DNA from: Filosporella fistucella
Taxonomy: Eukaryota; Ascomycota; Leotiomycetes; Helotiales
Assembly (NCBI GenBank): GCA_030077755.1
Contig: JAQJZZ010000005.1
Coordinates: 1,860,001-1,924,000 of the forward strand
Reading direction: 5' to 3'
DNA length: 64,000 bases
A program made the translations under genes and the position numbers. Below are positions 36,501 through 48,530 of this stretch, in pieces. The notes beneath the pieces were generated by a model. That model saw nothing but the letters and a program-made list of their open reading frames with translations. It did not search any database and had not been told where the DNA came from. How positions within the stretch are numbered: position 1 is the first letter of the stretch; every line of letters starts with the position of its first letter.

Positions 36501-39500
36501 GTACTGCTTGCAGACTCTGAACTCAATCCGAAGTGGACTACGTGACCAGCATATTCTTTCATTCCCGAGAATTGCAACCCTGGAATAGCTGTTGGCATGA
36601 CTTCCAAGCCAGAATTTCCGAAAAGTATAGTGTACGATGGGTGGTTTTCGTATTTTGATGGAAGTCGGGCCAGTGGGAATCCATTGACCAGCAACTCGCC
36701 TGTCAGCAAGTTGAGATGAACCGAAAGACGGGCCTCGGGGTTGCCCCTTGTTGTCGTCTCACTCACAATCCAATAGTCTGTGTTTGCTGAAACATTTTGC
36801 CAGCCCAACCCAGGCTGATAGGCTGACCACGAATTTCTCACAGCATCATCCACAAACGCACTGCGGCGCTCAATGACTGCTTCCCTCAGAACACAGTAGC
36901 CACGATACGACAGAGACCGCCAGCGCCGGTGTAGGATAGACAGCAGCGCCTTGGGATCTGCCGAAATTGTTCGGTGGCCTTCTTGAATGATGATAGAGCA
37001 CTGAAGTAGGATAGAAGCGTCTTTCGAATCTGACAGGATATTCGTTAAATGAATTTGATCAACGTTGAAAGATCCAGCACAGATCAAAGCAATCTCCAAA
37101 GCTTTAGTGCTGAGTTCCTCTCTCTGCTCCTCATTGATGGCGCAGTCTGCCTTGGACTTGAGAAGCTTTACCCATTGGAAGGCTACGGTGCGTACTTCAG
37201 CGAGATATGTTAAACACTGAGCCTGCACCCCCAGGATCGAAGTCAGTGATAATAATCGAGCAGCAACAGATGTGAACGTGCTGAGAGCTTGTGAAGATTC
37301 CCAGTTGCCTTTGCAGCGTTGAAGTGCTTCTTCAAGGTGCTTCAAGAGGCTAGAAGCGAAACTTTCTTCGTCAAGATTTTGATGACTAGCTCTGAGAACA
37401 TTGTCTTTGAGGGGTGGTCCAGTTTGGTTCATGCACTGCAAGATGACCAGCTGCGTCTCTACTTTTTTCCAATCGATTAGCGGCACGGCAATCTGCACTA
37501 GGATATTTTGCCACTGGAGACGAAACCCAAGAGGAACGGAACTCAATGCCTTGTACTCTTCCAATGTCATATGGTCAGGACACTGAGATTGACTAGATAT
37601 GACAGTATTTGGCGTCGGTCCACTGGCATTTGATGCTGGTCGAAATAGAAACTGTTGTAGGGAGTGTCTTGACGGTGATGGAAGTTCATATGTGCACGAT
37701 TTCATCAATTCGTCCGTCTGGGCGAATCTCGACACGAAACATTCCCGCTTGCTATCGTAATACTCATATTGGAGTCCATTTTCAAGACAGACGTCAGCCA
37801 GGGTGCTGACTGCAATCTTTTTGTCCCGACGATGAGTTATTTCATTAGGCTTGGTACCGGAAAGAAGACCGATGATTTGCATGGTGTCTTGCGCAGCAGC
37901 ATAAGAAGACAGGCCTTGGTAAGACAGAAGGCTATACTTTTTCTGTGGTTTTGAATCGACAGCGTATTCGCTTTGCAAAACGTCCAGCAGAAGAAAAAAT
38001 GTGATATCCCGCCAAGCTCTAAACCAAGGTGGCAGTATAAGTTCAAAAATCGTTGACTGCGCCTCCTCAATATTCGTTGGAAGGGGCCACTCATGAACGC
38101 GAATCGTCAGAAGAGCCGCTTGACTCTTATAATCACATTTCTTGCATGTTGAACTGTGATCCTTCTCCACCCAATTGTTTCTCGAACAGGGCTCCACCTT
38201 GTTGAATTCGCAGCTGCTCTGATCGTGAAGTCTCATCAGAGACCTGTATTGTTCCTTTTTCTCATTGAATTCTGCGACTTTCTCTTGCCTGGACAAAGCA
38301 GCTGCAGCATTGATTCTTGCGAGCAGGTTCTGGTGCACAAGAGACTGCGCAAAATATCGCACGGAAAAACTGCTCGCAGTACCATAGTCCTCCAAGACTG
38401 CTGAAGCAGGAAATCTTGACTCAACCTTCCGACGGTTGATATAAGCCTCTGCTTCAAATAAACGCTTCATTTGGGACTTGAAGGGGAGAATAAGACATTC
38501 GAAAAGACCGCAAGGAATTCCGGTATCATAGTCCCGTAGCATACCGCAGTTCTCACATGCGGCTTTGTCGCAAGCAATCCAGAGCTCTAAGATGGTCAAG
38601 AACATGATCGAATTTGCCTCAGGGTTTCCAGAGTAAGCAGACGAGGTAAGTCCGAAGTACGTTCTGACAAGCTCACTGAGACTGTTGCAAGTATTCGGGG
38701 ATCCAATATTTGCTTGCATCCAGTGATTGAGATCGCAAGCTACCCAGCCTTCAAAGGCTTCGAGGTTGTAGGGGCTGTATTCTCGTTTCGTGAAATGATG
38801 AAGTCCTGGAAAGTCTTCTTTATTGAATGTGAATACATCAGAGGTGGGTTGAAAGGAGCTGGAACTGTTGTCACTCTTCCGCTCCTTGATAGATACCATA
38901 TATCCATCGAGGGAGGGAAGTGAAATTGACGCATCTGTTTCAAAATCGAGCTGCTTCAGGCTAAACATGTCGTAGCTTCTCCCATCGTCCTTGATGATGC
39001 TTCTCCATCGCGCATTGAGCACATCCTGAGCCTTTTGCATGGCAGCATGAACGAAGCCAAGAATTGACCCATCTACAGGCTCTTGAAATTTCTGCAGACG
39101 CCAGGCGAGTTTGGAGTTCATCGATGAGATAATGTCGCTGGAAAGAGGATGTTCGACTGACAGTGATAGCATGTGAGCCAAGAGGAACACCATGAATGAC
39201 TTGTATAACGTCCCAGAAGAGTGTGACTCCTTTTCCAGTCTCAAGAACGCGAGCTGTACAGTAACTCGGACAAGTAGCCACATAGGTGATCTATGCCAGG
39301 CATGCAGTGCATCACAGTACAACACCTCTTCTCTGGTATTCTTCCAGATCCGGTCGACGTCCACGGAATGACCAATAGATCGCAAAAATCCCATGAAGAG
39401 TTCAGTGACTGCGCTTGGGTGAGTAGTGTCACGGTACTCTGCTTGAAACTTTCCACGCTTCCGAACTTGAGGCTGTGTGCCTACAACACGCTGCTGGCTC

Positions 39501-40095
39501 ATTTTGGCCAGAGTTTGAACAATTGTGGTTTGAAGAGCGACCTGTTCGAATTCTTGGAGGTTCAAAGAGAATGCCGGCCCGGGGAAGACCCGATGCAATC
39601 TGCCTTTCGTAGAAATGACATGTTGATTTTCGGGAGTCAGCTCAAATGCTTCAATATGTATCGAGTCATTACATTTGCTGAAAATCAACCCTGCGTTCTG
39701 AGCACCGATGTGAAGGGAAACAATACCACCTACAAGGCGTCAGATGGGAGTACTTCAGTGGAAAACTTTTATTTCTACTCACCGTCCTTGCACAAATCTT
39801 TCAAAGTATCCGTGAGTTTGCCCTCAGAAATGACACCCCCAGTATCTGCCCATTCACGCAGATCGTTCAATTTGCGTATCGTCCCAACGACAGATTCGAC
39901 AACAAGCTTCTGTTCAGCGGTGACATAAAATTTGAATTTCAAAAGAGTTTCGATGACCGTTTTCAAGAGATGGGATTCGTTCGAGAAATTGAAGTCATCG
40001 TTCTGGGGCAGCTTTGGGAGAAGGAAAACATGATGGATCATGTAATAGATTGCCCCAAGGGGTAATCTTGTCGACGCGTTGAACCTCTCACCCAT
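30507..40095 (-). CDS. giant DUF6606-DUF3638-DUF3645 protein, helicase-like motifs
   Basis: Three exons (40095-39783, 39729-31888, 31840-30507) join in frame to about 3162 residues. The joins read KDGGIVSLHIGAQNAG and DRLVQACMRMRQLGHGQ. The N-terminus (AIYYMIHHVFLLPKLPQ) is the DUF6606 start; DUF3638 and DUF3645 follow at about 2000-2450. Family members are often labelled ubiquitinyl hydrolases without a visible protease triad. I see a P-loop (NMGEGKSTVIVP, about residue 2100), an acidic DESDE near 2230, a TRGTDL block near 2690 and an Arg-rich QACMRMRQLGHG just after it. In that order these resemble superfamily-2 motifs I, II, V and VI. No membrane segment or signal is evident. The frame is open over 7.8 kb, so the gene is under selection. 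Cellular role is unknown. Confidence 0.93.
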
Positions 40096-43000
40096 TTCGA
40101 GGGCTGTTAGAGAGCGTGAAGCAGAATAGGTAAGCGGCGATTGATGTGAAGAGGCGTTGAAAGATTAAGTGATGACGGGCAAAAGGTCTTGCAAAATGGT
40201 GGTGATTAGTGGATGGTCTTGATCGAGAGTGGATAGAAACCTACCTTCAGTCAAGTTCTGTTTACTTTGGAAGAATGGCAAAGCACTTGTAGTCTTTGGG
40301 CACCAAACGAAGTTTCGAGTCTTATCAAGAGAGTGCTGAAGGCAGTGCCGTCGTACCTCGAGAGCAGCGTGGCAATATATGTATCTGGCCGTTGTGGAAA
40401 TAGAATGGCAAGCTGCATGTGGAGGAGGAAAGAGTGTTGAAGAGATTGGTTTGTTTATAAAGCTCGAGGCTGCGTTTGTTGGTATCAGATAAGGTATGGC
40501 GAGGCTCTTCGAACGAGGCAGCCGTCTGTTGGTGATGAGGAGGTGCAATCACGTGAAGCCTGGTGGTCTGTTGGTAGTACGCAATAGAAGTGAAAACTTC
40601 GAGTTGAAGCATGCAATTTCCTACCGTAAGTGGCGGAGGTTGATGGAAACAAACAGGCCCTTTGTTGGGTATCCGGCAAGGCTTTCGATGCTGCGGTCCG
40701 TCATTCGAAACTATCCCTAGCATCAGCTCTTGTATATCGGTCATGGCCGGTGGCACAACGGCCTTGCTGGTCGGGGCCGATTCGACCCATTCTGTAGAGT
40801 TGAGGCGAGATTATTTTGGATAATATTTGTAGGATTTACTTGAAAGAGGGAAAATGGGTTATGGATTGTATGTCGTTGGGAAGTAGTGGAGCCTTTGGAA
40901 CGAGCAGCTGGAAAGCATTTTCTGTAAACTGCAAGAGCACAGCTGAGCTGAGAGCAGGAGTGAAACAAGAGCGATCTCACTCATGGCCAGATCCGATCTG
41001 GTTTGATACCAAGTTCGGTGAGCGCAATTGCAGCGTTTATGCAAGCTAAGTGGAATGAAATTGATCACTCAACCAACTCAACTACCCTCCCTCACTGTCA
41101 TATCTCATCCATCGCACCCAACACAAACCCACAAACCAGCACCCATCTAAAGTCCCAAACCCCAAAAGGAAACACCCTGAAATAAGTATCAAAACCCATC
41201 TGTAACCACAATCTAGAAATTAAATATCATGTCGTCATGATAATTCTTTCCTCTTTTCCCTTCGCACCTTGGAGAGCCAGAACAATGACGCAAGTAACTG
41301 AACAAGAATTCAAAAACGAAGGATAGAACGTAGTTATTCTAAAATAGAAAAAGCAGTAAAAAGTAACTGGAAAAGATGTCAAAACGGAAAGGATTTGTGT
41401 CGCGAATCATTTTTCGAATACCTGGGAGACTACCGTGAAGTCACGACACCCTCCTCTTCTCATCCAATATAATATAACCACTTGATTAACATCTCTCCTC
41501 TTTCTATACTTCCTGCTTTTTCTCTCCTCTTCATCCCGAAATCTCCAACCTGAACAATTTCATACCTGACCTGTCAAGAGAAAAAGATAACGTGACCAAA
41601 ACTTAATCTAAAAACAGCACACCCTCTCACCCCACACATCGTTCAGAATATCCTCGCTAACACAGCCACTGATCTCATCTTACGTCCTCTCTATCACCTC
41701 CCTACCCCAAGAACTGCTCGTTGGTAGTGGAGTGGGTAGGGTAAATACGGGTATTTCTATTTTGTTAATGCGAGAGGATTGATTGAGAGACAGGATGGGG
41801 GTTAGAATGGGGGTTGTATGATAAGGTGGAGGGGAACGGGTGACGAAAAGGGGTTGTACTCTGTACTGTACCGATCAATGGTGAGCAGCCTGGAGTGGGA
41901 GGAAAGGAGCTAGTAGTTGATTAGATGGGGAAGAGGGAGATGTTCCGTTTGGTGGCGAGGCTGAAGAGAGTGCTGGCTGTGCAGCAGCTGGAGTTGGTAT
42001 TGCGTTTTATGGTCGAGGTATTTGATGAGTTGTGATTGGTGATAAGTTGGGAGTTCGATGTTACAGTAATTCATTGGTTAGAGATGAGAGATGCTATGAG
42101 TGAGTCTGCCTAGGTAGATGTTGGGGATTTTGGAGTTGAACGCCAGGGAACCGACCCAAGCACCTGGTAGAGATATCACGACCAAAAGAACTGGTTGGAT
42201 GTGAGCAAAGCTGTAATGGTCGCGAAATGGGCCTTGATGAAATTAGGCAGCTTGAGAAGTTGAGAGGCTGGACCTGGAACGAGGAAAGAAAGACACGGAC
42301 GGGAGCTTTGTCCTCTCATTTACTTTCAGGAATGCTCGGTACTTTACAGTCGGTACTTAGATATTGGAGTCTGGCACTCTCAGTGCACGATATAAAAACC
42401 GGCTCAATCGGTTCATCACTAAAACCTCCAAGAAGATTAAATCCGTGCGATGATCCGGAATGCGTCCAGGCGAGTCAGGTAAGTGTCAAAAACTGTCATC
42501 GGAGGGTGCAAAAGGGCGTTACTTGTTCTTGTACCTCCTCCACTTGCACCTGATTCATCATGTCTCGCTTGCAGCGAGTATTTACGGAGTAACAAAGGCG
42601 TTGTCTCGCGAAAATGCTCAGCCCACGAGGCAAACGCCGTCCTAGAGCAGGCAAACTCTTCAGCCAGGCGAGTCGAAATAGCCAGTTCAGGTCATTCATT
42701 CAGCGGTAGAGGAAGGGAAGCTGTCATTTGATTGCCTGCGTCTGACAAAGAAATGTGAAGCAGCGCACAGCATGTTTTTGGGCAGTTGCCGTTTAATCGC
42801 GCAAGCCAGATTTGCTGGTGTGGCGAGTGCAATGCAAATTAGGTAGGTACTGTAATGCTTTGAAATGCTGCTGGGCCTGAAAATTATGCCTGGTGGAACT
42901 AAACTTGACGGTCCTGGGTCCTGGGTCTCCTTGAAACAGGTACTCCACTGGTGGATGAGCACGAATCATGCAATATATATGCATTGGGGGAACGGATACA

Positions 43001-44972
43001 ATAGATAGGAAATAATAGCCTCATTTGTCGGTATGCGTGTAATACCTGTGTCGGAAGAAGGAAATGCACTCTGTATTATCAAGATTGATGGTCCGTAGGA
43101 CATGTTTTGTCAGAAGGTGCTACGGGCGCTTTCGTAGGTAGTTAAGAGAGAGCTGGGCACGCCGAGCGCGAGCGAGCCATTGATGAGATGGAGATGAGCA
43201 TAGCGCTATTGACGTTGGGATGGGATCGGACCAAGCCAAGCAAAACCAGTGGAGATGGCGAGGATGGCGAGGATGGCGAGCATAGCGGTGGATGCGAAGA
43301 GCGGAGGGCGTGGGCGTGGGCGTGAATTATTATGGGATTCTGTATTATCGAGTCGGACTTGGCATGTTGGGCTGCTTGGGCGGCGAGGCTGTGGATTCGG
43401 GCCATTGTTAACCAGGCCATTCTCTTCACTTTACCGTGCGTGTCATGCTGCACCCTGCTGTATCGGTGTAATCCATATGATATATACTTTCGGTGACTGG
43501 AAAGGATGGATCATGGATGGAGCTGGCTGGCTGTTGGCTGAGCCTGAGTTGCAGGAACCGGGAAGCCGTAAAGTAACAACCGCTGGAAGGTCGAAATAGG
43601 AAGAAGAAGCGAATGAAGGAGTAGTGAGATAAAAGAGGAGGTGAGGCAATGTGCACGAGGAGGAAAGCCTTGAGTCGTAGAACTGGCGTAGGAGCTGCGC
43701 AAGTAGGGAGGTGGAGGGGAGGTACTGGTATGGTATGGTATGTACTCGTAGTCGGTCGGTCGGTCAGTCAGTCAGTCGTAGTCAGCAAAAGCAATGCACT
43801 CTTTCTGGACCTGTGAGACTCTGAGTGAACACCAGAGGAGGGGAAAAGGGAAAGTCTGAAAGTGAAAGTCAGTCAGCTGAATCGCGCCTTCCACCTGCCA
43901 TTTGCTCTCCGCCCCTCTTTCAGGCTTCTAGATCAGGCTTGGACAAGATCCAGCCTGTGCCTGCGCCTGAGTAGAGCCTGGACACCGCAACTGAGGTGGA
44001 GGCCGAGTGTACTGTGCACTCCATACAATCCATACAAACCATCCAGACATTCCATGCGAACCATCTGGGCAGAATTCAAGAAACTGACGTGAGGTGATGA
44101 TGAGTTGGTGTTCTGCTGTATACGAGAAAGTGGAGAGGATAGGAGATGCATCGTGCAATCTATACTTTATACGTGAGGCTGGAATGTTCAAAGCCGTACA
44201 TTTCTTTGAGCATAATCAGATATAAAACATCGCGGTACCAAAATAGAATTATATCCGCTCAACTCCATTTCGCTTTTGCGGTGATTATTACCTGCTAATT
44301 GCAGGGACGGCGATCACATCACACTGAAATACCGCGAAGGGCTTTGCTCCCTCATGCCCAATACGGTTAGCGCGCATCAGGATCCTTAACCGAGTGCCAT
44401 CTCAGTCCTTCTTCAATCCATCGACATCGACATCCTCCCCACCACGACCATTCGACCCCAACTTCAACACGCGTGATTCAGATCTCAAGAGTGCTTCTCT
44501 GCAAAGAGCGGTCGAGAGACTCATTCACGTCTAATATCCTACCCCATCCGCTCTCTTCGCACCGTCGAAAATTCAATTGAAAACACGTCACGGTCGGCAC
44601 CTGCAGTGTTCGATCAACCTCACCCTTGGAAGCAGCAGATAGGTACGTACCGATACATTCCACCTCTCGAGACCACATATCAATACTCCCACGACCTCAA
44701 TACTGCCCTTCGTCGTTCGTAAATAAGCAGATGCTCTGTTTCGATTTTAGTTCAGCCGCTTACGACACACACCTGCTTCAATCACACCGCTTCGTACCAG
44801 GAGCCTGACCTGAATACTTGGACTGACAACATCTCTTCTCTCTAGTATCTCTCCTTCCTTCCTCGACCTCTACCACTACGATCTACTTCGTCGATCGATA
44901 ATAATACCCCCAGACCACATCTACGACTCTCGTATCGAACACGATACCCAGAGTCCATAGTTCAACTTCAAG
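40096..44972. other. 4.9-kb interval with no supported protein gene
   Basis: The proximal 700 bp upstream of 40095 serve the giant gene. The rest lies upstream of casein kinase I. Open frames on both strands are short and motif-free. Notable content is A-rich at 41.2-41.6 kb, and there is a CT-rich and then G-rich section to about 42 kb. Short tandem repeats lie near 43.25 and 43.75 kb, and CT-rich promoter-like sequence runs from 44.4 kb to the start codon. Possible explanations are a long regulatory region, a long leader or a non-coding RNA. Confidence 0.4.
43725..43787 (+). repeat. short tandem repeats (GGTAT and GGTC/AGTC units)
   Basis: Three GGTAT-type pentamers are followed within 20 bp by a run of GGTC then AGTC tetramers. 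Together they form a small microsatellite cluster in the interval upstream of casein kinase I. Confidence 0.7.
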
Positions 44973-46528
44973 ATGACTACTATGGTGAATCCACCCGCTT
45001 CCAAGTCGAAATCCAATCCTCTGGTTTATACTCCCTTTCTTCAGCCTCTACGAGCACATTCTTGTCATCATATGCTGGTGCTGTGACGGGAATTTTGAAA
45101 AGATGACATCTTTTCATTTTGAACCCCGCAGTCTTGTCCCAGTGTACTTCATACTTCTTCCACAATTCACATCACTTGCACACAACCATAATTACAACCG
45201 CATACTAACATGGCGTCACAGGATCTTCGCGTCGGTAACAAATACCGTATCGGTCGTAAGATCGGTAGTGGTTCTTTCGGTGATATCTACCTTGGAACCA
45301 ACATCATCTCTGGTGAAGAGATCGCCATCAAGCTCGAGTCTGTAAAGGCCAAGCACCCACAACTTGAGTATGAAGCACGTGTCTACAAGTCCCTTGCGGG
45401 TGGTGTCGGCATCCCTTTTGTCCGCTGGTTCGGTACCGAGTGCGATTATAACGCAATGGTTCTTGATCTCCTCGGACCCAGTTTGGAGGATCTCTTTAAC
45501 TTTTGCAACCGAAAGTTCTCCTTGAAGACTGTCCTCCTTCTTGCCGATCAACTCATCTCCCGAATCGAGTACATACACGCCAAGTCATTCATCCACCGTG
45601 ATATTAAGCCTGACAACTTCCTTATGGGCATCGGCAAGCGTGGAAACCAGGTCAATGTCATCGATTTCGGTTTGGCCAAGAAATACCGTGACCCAAAGAC
45701 TCACTTCCACATTCCATACCGTGAGAACAAGAACCTGACTGGTACTGCTCGTTATGCCTCAATCAACACCCATTTGGGAGTCGGTAAGTCTACAGCACAG
45801 CCTATGTCCATACTCAGCTAACACATTCACAGAGCAATCTCGCCGTGATGATATGGAGTCTCTCGGATACGTTATGCTCTACTTCTGCCGTGGCTCCCTT
45901 CCATGGCAAGGCCTGAAGGCTGCTACCAAGAAGCAGAAGTATGACCGAATCATGGAGAAGAAGATGACAACCCCAACTGAAGTCCTCTGCCGTGGCTTCC
46001 CCAACGAGTTTGCCATCTATCTCAACTACACTCGCTCGCTCCGATTCGATGACAAGCCAGATTACTCTTACCTCCGAAAGATCTTCCGTGATCTCTTCGT
46101 TCGTGAGGGTTTCCAATATGACTATGTCTTTGATTGGACCGTCTACAAGTACCAGAAGAATGCCCAGGCCATTGCCCAAGCTGCCGGTAACCAACCCGCC
46201 CAGGAGGAGGATGAGAAGCCAGGACGTACCCGTACCAATGCTGCCACTGCCGGTGGACCAACTCCTCAACATGCCTCCAGTGCTTCCAAGCCAGGAGCCA
46301 TTTCCGGATCCCGCCGTAAGGTTATTGAACGTGGTGCCAGTGGTACTGGTGTTGACACTCCCGATACCAATAGGGCCGTAGGCGGAAGTGATAGGATGTG
46401 AGTGTCTCGCTAGCTCCGGTTCCTTGTAAGGGAATTTTCCTCTTCGCGTTTAGTGTGCTTCGATGACGCTGGCCGCGAGGAGAATAGATTGCTGACTGGA
46501 TGGCTGACGCTATAGTCTCCGCAAATAG
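44973..46528 (+). CDS. casein kinase I (CK1/Hhp1-type)
   Basis: Four exons (44973-44984, 45222-45783, 45833-46397, 46516-46528) give 383 residues. The first exon encodes only MTTM and joins [15 protein letters not shown]; the intron has branch site ACTAAC at 45204-45209 and acceptor CACAG. The kinase domain is complete: GSGSFGDIY glycine loop, AIKLE lysine, HRDIKPDN catalytic loop, [10 protein letters not shown], and [15 protein letters not shown] replacing the usual APE motif, as in CK1. The tail is rich in Gly, Ser, Thr and Pro. The last intron (GTGAGT to TATAG) turns ...GSDRM-stop into ...GSDRILRK-stop. CK1 phosphorylates acidic or primed serines in morphogenesis, DNA repair and, in Neurospora, the clock. 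This is a highly conserved essential-type gene. Confidence 0.95.
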
Positions 46529-48530
46529 GCTGCGCTCTGCCTCGAAAGGTGCAGCAACTGGTCCTGGATATACGTCTGGTTCATATCGGCCAAAGCGAGA
46601 GGATACGACTGGACAGCAATGGTATTGATTAATTTCCTTGGATGATTCTCTGCGACGATTTCGATATTCGACATTCGACCCGTGGCGTTTCGTCTTTTTG
46701 ATCTCAACTCCTCGCTGACCTTACCGCAACTTCTTGCTGAAGCTCTATTGGTACTGGCACGAAATATCAAAAAACCCATCTCTTTTTTGCTTTCTTTCTT
46801 TACGACCGTCAATCACGAATTTCCAACATGGCTCGAGCAGCTACGACTTTTTCATGACTACTCACACTCGAGTGAGCATCGTCAGAAAAGTCGTAGTAAT
46901 CGAACGGCATGTCGATGTCATTACATCCAATAATTCGGAACAACAATGCAACGATATCGAATATCGCCAAACATCATTCGACATTCGACAACATTTTGGT
47001 CACGAAGCAAGCAGGGAATATGGTCAGACAAGCTTGTTTACACAATTTGGCGTGGGTCACGTCATCCGTCATTTGTGTATCCAGAGCAGACCCTCTATTC
47101 TTCTAGAGATACATGTTTTGCGAATCATGGTTTCCTTATTTCCTAGTTTTCATTGCTTTCTTTTTACGAAGTGGGGGCGAAGGGCATTAATGTTGGGGTA
47201 TGAGGGTGGTTGGCATGACAATATTGGGGGCAGCATCACGGCGCACTCTCGACATAAAGATCAATGTGGCACGCCATTCCGAATAGCCTAGGGGGTAGAA
47301 ATGGAGAGCAGCTTCTGGGGAGGTCATTTCCTTTACTCTTGCATGTTTTCTTTGCATTTGCGTTGGTTCTTTCGCGCCGCGGGTGTGGGGAGGTTTCGGG
47401 GAGGAGACAATACATCCGGGGAAGGCTCACGTTACGAAAACGATAATGGCTCTGCATGGTGTGGAAAGGAAGGCTTTCATACGCTACTTACTTTTCGCGT
47501 TGATCTGGTCAGATGCGATGGTGTACATGAGCTTACGTAGTGAATTTCAAACATGGCAATCACTAAACTTTTCCAAATGCATGAATGATCTCGGTAATGT
47601 GGACGACTTGAAATTTTATGTTATCTGTGTCAGGAGAGATGTACTGGAGGTATTGATGTGCAGGATCTTACGCCTGCTGTTTCTGTCCCTGGGTAGGTAT
47701 TGGAGTGTTATCAGGGAGAGGCAAGGAGAAGGTCATATCAAGCCGTTCATCAAAATCCAAGTGGTGAAAACTTATAGTAGTGTATGGATCTCAAAGTAGT
47801 TTAAAGCTAATGAATTGAAATAAGAGGTTGAAATGACGAAAGTAGAGATGTCTATTTTTGTTCATTCTGCAAAATTTTCCATGAGCCTACGGAATGGCGT
47901 AGTGGATATAGGTGATGTAGAGAGATGGGACTTCACTTACACTAAGAGAATATATCATCATCCACACCAGGTCTTGATAACATCAGGTAATTCGGTCCCA
48001 CAAAAAACCTGAATTGGGTCTATTCACAGCAGATAAACAACTCATAGGAAACTTTCAAATTTCTGAGCAACGTGTGCTTGCTCAACTAACATTTGCGATC
48101 TATGAACATCTATATCAATGACATCTGTCTTGAATCTTTCAGGTACGCCGTTCCTATAAGCATGGCTACAATCACGGCATCTAGAGTAGATAAGTACTCT
48201 GGAGGAGACGTATTCATGACTCATCTTTTTTCATGGCAAGGTGTGCTTACTTGCGTCTACAGAGAATGTTCATTTTATTATTATTATGCATATTAATGAT
48301 ATCTATCTTGAACTATCCAAGACATCCGTTCCTCTAAGCATAGCTGTGATCAGAGAATCTACGCCAGCTAACTACACTGTAGAAAGCTTTTGTGTGATTC
48401 ATCTATTCTACAAATCTATGTACGAGTAATACTGCATATTTGTTTCCTTAATATCCTTATTCTATGGTGATCTAAAGCCTTATCTATAAACCTCCTCCTC
48501 TCCACCTATCTCATACACAAATTCCCTCAC
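46529..48530. other. gene-free interval with one duplicated segment
   Basis: About 2 kb between casein kinase I and the MFS transporter. Apart from a diverged direct repeat at 48.1-48.4 kb (separate entry) I see no supported gene. Frames of up to 185 codons on the + strand (46734-47291) lack coding character. Confidence 0.35.
48090..48425 (+). repeat. two diverged direct repeats, about 178 bp apart
   Basis: A segment from about 48114 (atcaatgacatctgtcttga) recurs at about 48292 (attaatgatatctatcttga). Similarity continues through ccgttcct-taagcat-gct and on to att/ctcatct near the end. Both copies have an open + strand frame with related peptides (INDICLESFRYAVPISMA and INDIYLELSKTSVPLSIA). 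It is probably an old duplicated fragment; no family is recognised. Confidence 0.55.

Noticed and set aside
39293..39928. 211-codon + strand frame
   Set aside because: It is antisense to the giant gene, crosses its first intron and has no motif of its own.
45814..46272. 152-codon minus-strand frame, and + strand frame 45992-46381
   Set aside because: Both are shadows of the casein kinase I coding sequence, produced by its biased codon use.
46734..47291. 185-codon + strand frame downstream of casein kinase I
   Set aside because: Composition is non-coding-like, with His/Arg/Ser scatter and no motif, and there are overlapping frames of similar length.
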